From the NCBI RefSeq assembly GCF_003703475.1, contig NZ_RDQM01000001.1:1-64000 (forward strand): DNA of 64,000 nucleotides. The letters are read 5' to 3'. Below, in pieces: positions 20,236 through 29,220 of the stretch. Source of the stretch: Allofranklinella schreckenbergeri (lineage in GTDB: Bacteria; Pseudomonadota; Gammaproteobacteria; Burkholderiales; Burkholderiaceae_C). Position numbers and translations under genes: made by a program. Every line of letters begins with the position of its first letter. Within the stretch, counting starts at the first letter, position 1. The notes under the pieces are model-generated. The model did not search any database and was not told where the DNA came from. It saw only the letters and a list, made by a program, of their open reading frames with translations.

Positions 20236-20749
20236 GCAGGTTCTTGAAACCTGTTCACGATCTCCGGATTCGGGGTACGCCCCGGTGACCGGCGGGTTTG
20301 GGGCGTGTCCGAAGTCTCTGCCCGGCGGTCGGGAGGGCGGATTTGGGCGGCGCTGGCAGCGCAAACAAAATTTGTCGATAGCGTGCGCTATCGCGCACCA
20401 GCGGTCGCGTGTTGCGCCTTGCCCCCAAAACCGTCTCTTGCCCGCTCACGTCGGGACTTTGAACAAACGCCGGGAGCGTGTCCCAAAAATCCTCGCGCTA
20501 CGCCGCGCCCGCCCTTGGGGCGAGCACTGGGCGTGGCGATTTGGTGACACGCCCCGAAACCTGTTCACGATCTCCTGCCTAGGCTGCTTTGTTGCGTGAA
20601 CAAGGGACGCCTTGCATCCCTTGCAAAACTGCTTTTTGCCCACGTGCGCCACACTTTTCGGCAGGTTTTGCAGTCGCACAGCCAGCAGAATTTGGCACCA
20701 GACAGTAATTGACGCAAGTGCCCGGCAAGGAAGAGGAAAGGAGTTACAG
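20236..20749. other. 514-bp gap with a direct-repeat-bounded non-coding block
   Basis: No credible gene was found here. It holds a roughly 330-bp block (20246-20575) bounded by a 20-bp direct repeat and by inverted GGGGCGTGTC/GACACGCCCC motifs. A unique stretch follows and leads to the ribosome-binding site of the DUF262 gene. Confidence 0.6.
20246..20575. repeat. 330-bp GC-rich block between 20-bp direct repeats
   Basis: GAAACCTGTTCACGATCTCC occurs at 20246-20265 and exactly again at 20556-20575. Just inside or beside these lie GGGGCGTGTC (20300-20309) and GACACGCCCC (20546-20555) in inverted orientation. The repeat resembles the ends of the 848-bp IS (GAACCTGTTCAAAATC) but is not identical. 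No transposase is encoded. It may be a non-autonomous element or the scar of one. Confidence 0.6.
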
Positions 20750-22594
20750 ATGAGCATCATGCAGCAGTCCAGCAAAGCGCAAGACAGGAGCTTGGGCGTC
20801 TGGTTTCAATACATCGAGCAAGGCCAGGTGAAATTGCCGCGCTTTCAGCGCTTTGAAGCCTGGGATCGGGCGCGCATTACCAGCTTTTTGCACACCATCA
20901 TCAACAATCTGCCCGTGGGCGTCGCCTTGGCGCTTGAGGTGGCTGGTCAGGAAAAATTCGAATCGCGCTACATCGCCAGCGCCGAACCTGCCACGCCGGG
21001 CGCGGTGACTCAGCATTTGCTCGACGGCCAGCAAAGGCTGACGGCGTTCTGGCGCTCGATGCACAACAACTACGAATCAGAAACATTTTTCGTCTATTTG
21101 CCGCAGTTCGACCAAGGGGGGAGCAAGTCCAGCAGCGAGCCGGAAATCCGCTGCATTCCACGCTGGATCAACAAGCACGGGCTGCGGATGCCGCGCTGGG
21201 CCGAAGATCCGGCCCAATGTCTCAAGCGCGGCCTGTTGCCTGTGCATCTGCTGCGGCCTGGTGATATTTCGACAGAGCGAGAGCGTTGGTTGAACGAGGC
21301 CACCAAACCCCTGGAGCCCGCCGAGACAGACCCGGACGCCCTGAGCAAATACAAGGCCTACACCGCCACACGCAACGCAGTCAGCACCGAGATCACCACG
21401 CTGCGCGAGCGGGTGACGCATTTCAATCTGCCCTATCTTTCCTTGCCAGCCCATACCAGCAAGGACGTGGCCTTGCAGGTGTTCATCAACATGAATACCA
21501 ACAGCAAGCCCTTGTCCCTGTACGACATCATCGTGGCCGAAGTGGAGAGCGTCACCGAGCAGTCGCTGCACGCGCTGCAATCCAGCCTGACGGACAAATG
21601 CCCGATGGCGGGGCGCTATGGCAATGTGTCCGATCTCATTTTGTCCACCTCCGCGCTGCTGCAAGATAAGCCACCCAGCACGCACGGCATGGTCGAAATG
21701 GACAAGCAGCAGCTGCTGGTCAATTGGCCAAAGCTCGAGCGTGGGCTTGAGCGTATGGCCACGTTTCTGGACGGCCAGCGCGTGTTCGACAAAGAGCGGC
21801 TACCAACGAATGCGGTTTTGGCCGTGATTGCCGCTGCCTACGAGTGGATTCCGGAGCACGGCGACTTTCTGGCAAAAGCCGAAAAGCTGCTGCGCCGCTA
21901 CCTGTGGTCGGCCTTTTTCACGGATCGCTACGAAAACACGGCAGCCTCACGCGCGTTTGCCGATTTCAAGGCCATCAAGGCTTTGTTGAACAACCCCGGC
22001 TTTACCGATGCCGATTTGGCAACGGTGCCCGTGCTCAACCGTGCCGAATTCCCGCTGGCGGATGTGGACTCGCTGATGGCCGCCGGCTGGCCCAAGGCAA
22101 CAGGCATAGAGGCGCGCGCCATTTTGGCGGTCACCACCTACCTGGGCGCGCTGGACTTCGCAGACCACAAGGCGGCCACCTACGACAATATCCAAAAACG
22201 CGAGTACCACCATGTGTTTCCCGATGCCCTGCTCAGCGAAGCCGGCATCCAAAGCAGCCTGGCGCTGAACTGCGCGCTCATTACCTGGAAGACCAACCGG
22301 ATCATCGGCCGCAAAGACCCGCTGGAATACCTGAAAGAGCGTGTTCAGTGGGCCAGTGAAGCTGTGGTGTGCGAGCGTTTGAAGTCGCACCTCATTTCAT
22401 ACGACTTGCTTGCCAAGGCGCATTACGCCGACCTGCAAGGGCAGGCGCTCAAACAAAAGCTGGCGGCCGATTTCCACGCATTTTTGCGCGACCGCGCCAG
22501 CCTGGTCTTTGCCGCCATGACGGAACTCACCCAGGGCGACTGCCCCTCGCTCGAAGCCTTGTGGGCTGCGCACGCAGTCAATGCCGATGGATGA
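20750..22594 (+). CDS. DUF262 and DUF1524 (GmrSD-like) protein, possible defence nuclease
   Basis: The 614-aa cytoplasmic protein begins with a DUF262 domain of the ParB/Srx-like fold, with VKLPRFQRFEAWDRARI near residue 28 and the signature LDGQQRLT at 91-98. The C-terminal third looks like a DUF1524 HNH-type nuclease, with the EYHHVFP motif near residue 485 followed by NCALITWKTNRIIGRKDP. In characterised GmrSD enzymes this domain pair performs NTP-dependent cleavage of glucosylated phage DNA. Here it is a single-gene orphan with a good AAAGGAG site before the ATG at 20750. It sits between fumC and an ABC operon, behind a repeat-bounded block. Defence is an inference from domains and context. 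Confidence 0.75.
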   Translation: MSIMQQSSKAQDRSLGVWFQYIEQGQVKLPRFQRFEAWDRARITSFLHTIINNLPVGVALALEVAGQEKFESRYIASAEPATPGAVTQHLLDGQQRLTAFWRSMHNNYESETFFVYLPQFDQGGSKSSSEPEIRCIPRWINKHGLRMPRWAEDPAQCLKRGLLPVHLLRPGDISTERERWLNEATKPLEPAETDPDALSKYKAYTATRNAVSTEITTLRERVTHFNLPYLSLPAHTSKDVALQVFINMNTNSKPLSLYDIIVAEVESVTEQSLHALQSSLTDKCPMAGRYGNVSDLILSTSALLQDKPPSTHGMVEMDKQQLLVNWPKLERGLERMATFLDGQRVFDKERLPTNAVLAVIAAAYEWIPEHGDFLAKAEKLLRRYLWSAFFTDRYENTAASRAFADFKAIKALLNNPGFTDADLATVPVLNRAEFPLADVDSLMAAGWPKATGIEARAILAVTTYLGALDFADHKAATYDNIQKREYHHVFPDALLSEAGIQSSLALNCALITWKTNRIIGRKDPLEYLKERVQWASEAVVCERLKSHLISYDLLAKAHYADLQGQALKQKLAADFHAFLRDRASLVFAAMTELTQGDCPSLEALWAAHAVNADG

Positions 22595-22849
22595 TGCACA
22601 GGCTGCCACGCAAAAACCTGCGCAAGGTCTCTGCAGGATTGACAAAGCAAGCGGTTCGGGCGGTCTGTGGCGTTGAAAGCCTTGACAGGCCTCGCGGCCA
22701 TCCGGGTTTTGCATCTCGCACACCGTAGCCACCCAAGCCCGGCTGTGGCGTGGCCTTGCAGACGCCGCCAACTGCCCAATGCACTTGTGCTCCAGCCGGG
22801 TAGCTACTGCCAACAGGCTCTTGACCCGCCACTTTTTTATCTTCCGCCC

Positions 22850-24526
22850 ATGACGGCCACTGCCTCGCTCCTGCCTGTCTCCGCCAAACCTGCCCTGCCA
22901 GCCGATTGGCCCATGCGCCTGGCTTGCCTGCTCATCGCCTTGCTGGCACTCTCGCCGCTGGCGGCTTTGCTTTGGCACGCCCTGGGCGGCGACTGGCAGC
23001 ACTGGGCGCACCAATTCACCTACGTGCTGCCCACAGCGGCGCGCAACACCTTGTGGCTGCTTGCCGGGGTGGGGGTATTGGTCACGCTGATCGGCACGGG
23101 CGCGGCCTGGCTGGTCACGGCCTACCGATTCCCGGGCCGGGGCGTGCTGGTCTGGGCGCTGCTGCTGCCCATGGCCATGCCCAGCTACGTCATGGCCTAT
23201 GCCTATCTGGATTTGCTGCACCCCATCGGCCCCGTCCAAACTCTGCTGCGCGAATGGCTGGGCTACAGCAGCGCGCGCGAATGGCGACTGCCCGATGTGC
23301 GCTCATTGCCCGGTGCAATGGCTTTGCTGGCGCTGGTGCTTTACCCCTATGTGTACTTGAGCACCCGCTTCATGTTCATGAGCCAGTCGGCCAGCCTGCT
23401 CGAGGCCGCTCGCAGCCTGGGCTGCACGGCCGCCAGCGCCTTTTGGCGTGTGGCCCTGCCGCTGGCGCGCCCGGCCATTGCCGTGGGCCTGTCGCTGGCC
23501 TTGCTGGAAACACTCAATGACATCGGTGCATCCGAATTCCTTGGCGTGCGCACCATGACGGTGGCGGTTTACACCACTTGGGTGGCGCGCTCCGACCTGG
23601 GCGGCGCGGCGCAAATGGCCTTGCTGATGCTGGTGCTGGTGGTGGGCCTGATCCTGCTGGAGCGCCGCGCGCGCCAGCGCCAGCGCTTTGCCACCACCCA
23701 GCGCATGCGCCCCATGCAACCCAAAACCCTGCGCGGCGCGCCCGCCCTGCTGGCGCTGGCGCTGGGCAGCCTGCCGGTGCTGCTGGGCTTTCTCGCCCCG
23801 GCGGGTTATCTGGCCTATGCCGGTATCCGCCGCATGGAGCAATCGCCCATCTCTGCCGAGCTGTGGCAAAGCCTGCTCAACACCCTGGCCATCGCCTGCG
23901 CCGCCACCTTGGTGGCCTTGGCGCTGGGCCTGCTGCTGGCCTGGCAAGCGCGCGTGCGCGTGCAAGGCCAGCGCGCCGCCTGGGCCAACGCCTGCGCCCG
24001 CATCGCCAGCCTGGGCTATGCCATCCCCGGCACCATCCTCGCCATTGGGCTGCTCACGCCGCTGGCGCTGGCCGATAGCGCCCTCTCCGCGCTGCTGCGC
24101 GACAGCCGCCTGTGGCTCATGGGCAGCATGGCTGCCATCGTGCTGGCCTGCACGCTGCGCTTTTTGGCGGTGACGGTCGGCTCGCTCGAAGCGGGGCTGA
24201 GCCGCATTCCCCCATCGCTGGAGCAAGCGGCGCGCCTGCTGGGCCACGGCAGCGCCGCCACCTTGCGCCGCGTGCACCTGCCCTTGCTCAAGCCCGCCCT
24301 GGCCGCTGGCGCGCTGCTGGTGTTTGTGGACACCATGAAAGAGCTGCCCGCCACCTTGCTGCTACGCCCGCTCAACCTCGACACCCTCGCCACGCGCCTG
24401 TATGCCGAAGCCGCGCGCGGCACTTATGAAGAAGGCGCCATCGCCGCCCTGGCCATCGTGCTGGCGGGGCTGCTGCCCGTCATCCTGCTGGCGCGCACCC
24501 GCATGGCTGTGGATGCCGCCGCCTGA
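22850..24526 (+). CDS. Fe(III)-type ABC transporter permease (FbpB/SfuB family)
   Basis: The 558-aa inner-membrane protein carries two fused BPD_transp_1 permease domains, giving about 12 membrane segments. EAA loops are visible in each half (SLLEAARSLGCTAASAFWRV near residue 184; SLEQAARLLGHGSAATLRRV near residue 460). This double-permease layout is typical of ferric-iron importers, with thiamine or phosphonate importers as alternatives. The ATPase gene follows by 26 bp. No periplasmic binding protein is encoded beside it, so the substrate is not fixed. The ATG at 22850 is the best start, though no strong Shine-Dalgarno is seen. Confidence 0.85.
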   Translation: MTATASLLPVSAKPALPADWPMRLACLLIALLALSPLAALLWHALGGDWQHWAHQFTYVLPTAARNTLWLLAGVGVLVTLIGTGAAWLVTAYRFPGRGVLVWALLLPMAMPSYVMAYAYLDLLHPIGPVQTLLREWLGYSSAREWRLPDVRSLPGAMALLALVLYPYVYLSTRFMFMSQSASLLEAARSLGCTAASAFWRVALPLARPAIAVGLSLALLETLNDIGASEFLGVRTMTVAVYTTWVARSDLGGAAQMALLMLVLVVGLILLERRARQRQRFATTQRMRPMQPKTLRGAPALLALALGSLPVLLGFLAPAGYLAYAGIRRMEQSPISAELWQSLLNTLAIACAATLVALALGLLLAWQARVRVQGQRAAWANACARIASLGYAIPGTILAIGLLTPLALADSALSALLRDSRLWLMGSMAAIVLACTLRFLAVTVGSLEAGLSRIPPSLEQAARLLGHGSAATLRRVHLPLLKPALAAGALLVFVDTMKELPATLLLRPLNLDTLATRLYAEAARGTYEEGAIAALAIVLAGLLPVILLARTRMAVDAAA

Positions 24527-24552
24527 GCCGCCCAACTGCACCTTTGCCTGCC

Positions 24553-25242
24553 ATGACCACTTTTCTCGACCTGCACGCCCTGCGCCTGGGCTACGACACC
24601 CCCCAGGGGCTGCGTGAAATCGTCCGCGACTTCTCCCTGCAACTGGCGCGCGGCGAGATCGCCTGCCTGCTGGGGCCCTCTGGCTGCGGCAAATCCACCA
24701 TCTTGCGCGCCATTGCCGGTTTTGAGCCGCTGCGCAGCGGCCACATCCGGCTGCAAGGGGTTGAGCTCTCCAGCCCCCGGCACATGCTGGCGCCAGAGAA
24801 GCGCCGCGTGGGCATGATGTTTCAGGACTACGCCTTGTTCCCCCATCTCGACGTCTGGCACAACGTCGCCTTCGGCCTGCGCGCCTTGGGCCGTGCGCAG
24901 CGCCACAAACGCGTGCAGGAAATGCTCGAACTGGTCGGCCTGCCCCAATCGGCCAAAGCCTGGCCGCACGAACTCTCCGGCGGCCAGCAGCAGCGCGTGG
25001 CCCTGGCGCGCGCCCTGGCCCCCGCGCCCGAGCTGCTGCTGCTCGATGAGCCTTTCTCCAACCTCGACACCGACCTGCGCGAGCGCCTGGCGCAGGAAGT
25101 GCGCGACATCCTCCAGCGCATGGGCCACACCGCCATCCTCGTGACCCACAACAAAAACGAAGCGCGCATCATGGCCAGTAAAGTCTGCATCCTCACCCCC
25201 GGCCAGCCCACGCAATACCTGGCCGCAGCCGATTTGAGCTAG
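24553..25242 (+). CDS. ABC transporter ATP-binding protein, partner of the Fe(III)-type permease
   Basis: The ATPase has Walker A GPSGCGKST near residue 43, the Q-loop MMFQDYALFPHLDVW, the signature LSGGQQQRVALARAL near residue 142, Walker B LLLLDEP and the switch VTHNKNEA. At 229 aa it lacks the C-terminal TOBE/regulatory domain usual in FbpC or PotA. The switch reads THNKNEA where most relatives have THDQ. An ATG at 24553 is preferred over an upstream TTG. It energises the double permease encoded immediately upstream. Confidence 0.88.
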   Translation: MTTFLDLHALRLGYDTPQGLREIVRDFSLQLARGEIACLLGPSGCGKSTILRAIAGFEPLRSGHIRLQGVELSSPRHMLAPEKRRVGMMFQDYALFPHLDVWHNVAFGLRALGRAQRHKRVQEMLELVGLPQSAKAWPHELSGGQQQRVALARALAPAPELLLLDEPFSNLDTDLRERLAQEVRDILQRMGHTAILVTHNKNEARIMASKVCILTPGQPTQYLAAADLS

Positions 25243-25283
25243 CCGAAAGCCAACCGAAAACCTGCCCACGCAAAGGCCACCCC

Positions 25284-26108
25284 ATGCACATCTCCATTCA
25301 AGGCCATCCGCTTTACGCCTACACCGGCGGCGCCGTCCACAAGCCGGGCCAACCCTGGCTGATCCTCATCCACGGCGTGCTCAACGACCACAGCGTCTGG
25401 GCGCTGCAAAGCCGCTGGTTTGCACACCACGGCTGGAACGTGCTGGCCATCGACCTGCCCGGCCACGGCCGCAGTGCGACCAGTGAAGCGCCTGCCAGCG
25501 TGCAACAAGCCGCCGACACCATCGCCGCCCTGGTGCACACGCTGGACGACGCACCGCTGGCGCTGGCCGGGCACAGCTTTGGCTCGCTGATCGCGCTGCA
25601 AGCGGCGGCCCAGCTCGGCCCGCGTGTGCAGCGCCTGCTGCTGCTGGGCACGGCAGCGCCCATGCCTGTCTCGCCCGCGCTGCTGGAGCTGTCGCAAAGC
25701 GCGCCGGAAAAAGCCATGCACCTGGTCAACGTGTTTTCGCGCAGCACCCTGGCACCGCCGCCCTCGGCACTGGGGCCGGGCACCTGGCCCTATGGCATGG
25801 GCATGGCGCTGGGGCGGCGCGTGCTGCGCAGCAATCCGCGCGAAAACATCTTTCACAAAGGCTTTGTGGCCTGCAACAGCTACGAGGGCGGGCCAGAGGC
25901 CATGCGCCAGGTCAAGGCGCGGGTGTTGGTGCTCAGCGGCAGCCAGGATCAGATGACGCCGCCCAAAGCCAGCGCGCCTTTGCTTGACGCGGCGCGAGAA
26001 GCAGGCGTGGCGTTTGCCTGCGAGCGCATCGCCTGCGGCCACAACCTGATGACCGAAGCGCCCGACGCCACGCTGGATGCCATGCGGCGCTTTTTGAGCG
26101 CGCATTGA
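25284..26108 (+). CDS. Alpha/beta-fold hydrolase
   Basis: The 274-aa cytoplasmic protein has the oxyanion-hole HGVLNDHSVW near residue 31, DLPGHGRS near residue 65, and the nucleophile elbow AGHSFGSLIAL (Ser near residue 97). The late Asp is in LSGSQDQMTPP and the catalytic His in CGHNLMTEAP near residue 253. The triad is complete, so it should be active, but the substrate cannot be deduced. It lies 41 bp after the ABC ATPase on the same strand, so it may share the transcript. A very similar-looking class member at 39021 is a different subfamily. Confidence 0.82.
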   Translation: MHISIQGHPLYAYTGGAVHKPGQPWLILIHGVLNDHSVWALQSRWFAHHGWNVLAIDLPGHGRSATSEAPASVQQAADTIAALVHTLDDAPLALAGHSFGSLIALQAAAQLGPRVQRLLLLGTAAPMPVSPALLELSQSAPEKAMHLVNVFSRSTLAPPPSALGPGTWPYGMGMALGRRVLRSNPRENIFHKGFVACNSYEGGPEAMRQVKARVLVLSGSQDQMTPPKASAPLLDAAREAGVAFACERIACGHNLMTEAPDATLDAMRRFLSAH

Positions 26109-26157
26109 GTACGGAAATCCAGTACGGAAATGCGCCCAGGCCACAAAGTGCGCTGCA

Positions 26158-26535
26158 TCACGCCAGCAGGCTGGCCCATTCGTCTGGCGCCCAGCCTGCG
26201 GTGATGGCCTGCTCTGCTGGGCCATCGCTGCGCTGCACGACAACGATGGGGCGTTTGATGAGGCTGAGATGGGCCAGCATCACGGCCTGCGCGCCAGCGG
26301 CGTCGCTGGCTTGCGCTTGCGTGGCCGCGTCCAGTTGCCGCCAGGTGGTGCCGCGCCGGTTGAGCAAGCTCTCCCAGCCCAGCGCCTGCACCCATTGGGC
26401 CAGGGTAGCGGCGTTCAGGCCGTGTTTTTTGAAGTCGTGAAATGTCACGGCATGGCCGCGCTCGGCAAACCATTGGCGGCTTTTTTTCACGGTGTCGCAG
26501 TTGGGGATGCCGTAGAGGGTGATGGTGCAAGTCAT
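26158..26535 (-). CDS. Spx/MgsR- or YffB-type ArsC-fold protein
   Basis: The 125-aa thioredoxin-fold protein starts MTCTITLYGIPNCDTVKKSR and contains RRGTTWRQLD and LIKRPIVV. These are the marks of the YffB/ArsC-related family. It has a single Cys in NCDTVKK and lacks the CxxC of thioredoxins. Members bind glutathione or act as reductase-like proteins, but the in vivo role is unclear and it is not a demonstrated arsenate reductase. It is encoded upstream of murB on the same strand, with repeat R5 between them. Confidence 0.85.
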   Translation of the reverse strand: MTCTITLYGIPNCDTVKKSRQWFAERGHAVTFHDFKKHGLNAATLAQWVQALGWESLLNRRGTTWRQLDAATQAQASDAAGAQAVMLAHLSLIKRPIVVVQRSDGPAEQAITAGWAPDEWASLLA

Positions 26536-26566
26536 AGGGTTTTCAAACAGCGCAAAGCCTGTTTTT

Positions 26567-26642
26567 TTTACAATTCAATAAGAAAAAATTAATTGCCATT
26601 TAGGCAACATGGTATTGGAATCTATTTTCCTTTGATTGAAAT
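26567..26642. repeat. Dispersed palindrome R5
   Basis: It starts TTTTACAATTCAATAAG, has a core TTTAGGCAACATGG, and ends TTTTCCTTTGATTGAAATCC (orientation A). It abuts the murB stop codon at 26646. Confidence 0.7.
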
Positions 26643-26645
26643 CCA

Positions 26646-27854
26646 TCAAACCACCACCGGCTCCGGCTCCAGGCGGATGCCATAGCGCTCGTACACGCTG
26701 GTCTGGATGGCCTGGGCCAGCATCATCACCTCGCCGCCGGTGGCGCTTTGCTCGCCCTGGCCCAGATTGACCAGCACCAGCGCCTGCTTGTCGTACACGC
26801 CCGCGTTGCCGATGGCTTTGCCTTTCCAGCCGCAGGCGTCGATCATCCAGCCCGCTGCCAGCTTGGCGCTGCCATCGGGCATGGGGTAATGCACGATGTG
26901 CGGCTCGCGCGCGATGATGTCGCGGCATTGCTCGGGGGTGACGACGGGGTTTTTGAAAAAGCTGCCCACGTTGCCCATTTGCGCCGGATCGGGCAGCTTC
27001 TCGCGGCGGATGGCCACCACCCAATCGAAAATCTGCTGCGCGCTGGGCTGGGCGATGCCGCTGGCCTGCATGCGCCGCTGCAGGTCGTGGTAGTCCAGCA
27101 CGGGCCGCCAGCGCCGGGGCAGCCACAGCCGCACGCGGGTGATAACGGCGCGCCCGGCCAGGCCCAACCCCATGCCCAGCGCCTGCGCCACGCTGGCGGG
27201 GGCGTGGTCGATGGCGTCGGCCTGCATGTCGTCGGTTGTGCGTTGCAGCTTTTGGTTTTTGAGGGTTTGCGCCATGTCCACGCGCACGCCAGCGCGGGCG
27301 GGCGCGTGTTTGAAGATGGAGTCGCGGTAGCCAAAGGCGCATTGCGCGGCGGTGAGGCTAAAGGGCTTGCCGCTGTACAAATCGATGCCCTCGAGGCTGT
27401 GCAGCCGATCTTGCAGCTCCACGCCGTAAGCGCCGATGTTTTGCACCGGCGCAGCCCCCACGGTGCCGGGGATCAGGGCCATGTTCTCCAGCCCGGGCAT
27501 GCCTTGCTCCAGGCTCCAGCGCACCAGCTCGTGCCAGCGCTCACCCGCGCCCGCCTCAATCAGCCAGCCCTGCTCATCGCTTTGCAGCACGCGCCGACCC
27601 ATGATCTCCATCTTCAAAACCGGGCGGCGCACATCGCCGGTGAGCACCAGATTGCTGCCCCCGCCCAGCACCAGAGGCTCCCATTGCGGGGCGATGCGCG
27701 CGGCAGGCGGCAGGCCCTGGCGGCGCTGCTGCCCCCAGAGTTGGGCAAAGGCGATGACATCGGCCTCGCTGCGCGCGCGCACCAGCGCCAAGGCCTTGGC
27801 AGCAATACCAAAGGTGTTGTAGGGGCGCAGGGAAATATTTTTTTCTACTAACAT
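26646..27854 (-). CDS. murB: UDP-N-acetylenolpyruvoylglucosamine reductase
   Basis: MurB is the FAD/NADPH enzyme that reduces enolpyruvyl-UDP-GlcNAc to UDP-MurNAc in peptidoglycan synthesis. The 402-aa product starts MLVEKNISLRPYNTFGI. It has the FAD-binding PLVLGGGSNLVL near residue 62 and ENMALIPGTVGAAPVQNIGAYG near residue 123. The catalytic Ser is in NVGSFFKNP, and GWMIDACGWKG follows near the end. It is a type I MurB and longer than the E. coli enzyme by a segment near residues 205-235. An ATG at 27863 (MRPM...) is an alternative start. It diverges from yajQ. Confidence 0.95.
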   Translation of the reverse strand: MLVEKNISLRPYNTFGIAAKALALVRARSEADVIAFAQLWGQQRRQGLPPAARIAPQWEPLVLGGGSNLVLTGDVRRPVLKMEIMGRRVLQSDEQGWLIEAGAGERWHELVRWSLEQGMPGLENMALIPGTVGAAPVQNIGAYGVELQDRLHSLEGIDLYSGKPFSLTAAQCAFGYRDSIFKHAPARAGVRVDMAQTLKNQKLQRTTDDMQADAIDHAPASVAQALGMGLGLAGRAVITRVRLWLPRRWRPVLDYHDLQRRMQASGIAQPSAQQIFDWVVAIRREKLPDPAQMGNVGSFFKNPVVTPEQCRDIIAREPHIVHYPMPDGSAKLAAGWMIDACGWKGKAIGNAGVYDKQALVLVNLGQGEQSATGGEVMMLAQAIQTSVYERYGIRLEPEPVVV

Positions 27855-27899
27855 CGGCCGCATTTTCCCATCCCGACCATGCATTGAAATGGATTGAAC

Positions 27900-28385
27900 A
27901 TGCCCTCTTTTGACACCGTTTTGGAAGCCAATTTCGTCGAAGTCCGCAACGCTGTGGACAACGCCAGCAAGGAAATCGCCACGCGCTTTGACTTCAAAGG
28001 CACCAGCGCCGCCATCGAACTCAAGGACAAGGAAATCACCCTGCTGGGCGATTCGGACTTCCAGCTCCAGCAGATTGAAGACATCCTGCGCAACAAGCTC
28101 ACCAAGCGCGATGTGGATGTGCGCTTTCTCGACGTGGACAAGCCGCAAAAAGCCGGCGGCGACAAGCTCAAGCAGCTCGTGCGCGTACGCAACGGCATCG
28201 ACGCCACGCTGGCCAAGCAAATCCAGAAGCACATCAAGGACAGCAAGCTCAAAGTGCAAGCAGCCATTCAGGGCGAGACCGTGCGCGTCTCCGGCGCCAA
28301 GCGCGACGATTTGCAGGCGGCCATGGCGCTGATCCGCAAGCAAATCACCGATTTCCCCTTGTCGTTCAACAACTTCCGCGATTGA
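27900..28385 (+). CDS. YajQ family nucleotide-binding protein
   Basis: The 161-aa product begins [19 protein letters not shown] and contains [31 protein letters not shown] and a C-terminal SGAKRDDLQ segment. These match YajQ (DUF520), which has two ferredoxin-like domains. Some members bind cyclic di-GMP and affect transcription; others bind nucleic acid. The specific role here is unknown. The ATG at 27900 fits the family better than the TTG two codons earlier. queC follows after 9 bp. Confidence 0.92.
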   Translation: MPSFDTVLEANFVEVRNAVDNASKEIATRFDFKGTSAAIELKDKEITLLGDSDFQLQQIEDILRNKLTKRDVDVRFLDVDKPQKAGGDKLKQLVRVRNGIDATLAKQIQKHIKDSKLKVQAAIQGETVRVSGAKRDDLQAAMALIRKQITDFPLSFNNFRD

Positions 28386-28394
28386 GCGCAAGCC

Positions 28395-29147
28395 ATGCAC
28401 AGCAGTGCGCTCGTGCTTTTTTCGGGCGGGCAGGACTCGGCCACCTGCCTGGCCGACGCCCTCACCCGCTACCCGCGCGTGGAAACCATCGGCTTTGATT
28501 ACGGCCAGCGCCACCACGTCGAACTCCAACAGCGTCAGGCCGTGCTGGACGCCCTGCGCCAACGCTTCCCGCAATGGAGCCAGCGCCTGGGGCCAGACCA
28601 CATGATTGGCCTGGATGCGCTGGGCCAGATCAGCGACACCGCCCTCACCCGCGAATGCGCCATCACGCTGGAGCAAAGCGGCCTGCCCAACACCTTTGTG
28701 CCCGGGCGCAACCTGGTTTTCCTCACCTTTGCCGCTGCCCTGGCCTACCGGCGCGGCCTGCAAGCCATCGTCACCGGCGTGTGCGAAGCCGACTACTCCG
28801 GCTACCCCGATTGCCGCGACGACACCATGAAAGCCATGCAAGTGGCTTTGTCGCTGGGCATGGCCTGGCGGCTACTCATCGAAACGCCCCTGATGTGGCT
28901 GGATAAAGCGCAAACCTGGCAACTGGCCCACCGCCTGGGCCAGCAGGCCGACCCGGCGGGCGGCGGCGATGCGCTGGTGCAATTGATCGTCGAGCACAGC
29001 CACACCTGCTACCTCGGCCAGCGCCAGCAGCGGCACGATTGGGGCTATGGCTGCGGGCAATGCCCCGCCTGCCAACTGCGCGCCAGCGGCTGGGCGCGCT
29101 GGCGTGGCGAACAAGGTGGCGCAGCGCCCCTTCTCACAACCGCATAA
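28395..29147 (+). CDS. queC: 7-cyano-7-deazaguanine synthase
   Basis: QueC uses ATP and ammonia to convert 7-carboxy-7-deazaguanine into preQ0 for queuosine in tRNA. The 250-aa product has the PP-loop [16 protein letters not shown] near residue 8 and the conserved [27 protein letters not shown] and DYSGYPDC motifs. A C-terminal zinc site is formed by a Cys in SHTCYLGQ and the Cys cluster YGCGQCPAC near residue 220. No other queuosine gene is present in the window. It is 9 bp after yajQ. Confidence 0.95.
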   Translation: MHSSALVLFSGGQDSATCLADALTRYPRVETIGFDYGQRHHVELQQRQAVLDALRQRFPQWSQRLGPDHMIGLDALGQISDTALTRECAITLEQSGLPNTFVPGRNLVFLTFAAALAYRRGLQAIVTGVCEADYSGYPDCRDDTMKAMQVALSLGMAWRLLIETPLMWLDKAQTWQLAHRLGQQADPAGGGDALVQLIVEHSHTCYLGQRQQRHDWGYGCGQCPACQLRASGWARWRGEQGGAAPLLTTA

Positions 29148-29220
29148 GCCTGCGCACAGCCGCCCGGCGCCCTGCTGGCTGTGCATTAGAATGCGCGATT
29201 TGCCGGCCCCAGGCTGGCAA

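Noticed and set aside
27855-28841. Long N-terminal extension of murB
   Set aside because: The added region is antisense to yajQ and queC. The family start MLVEKNISLRPYNTFGI is at 27854.
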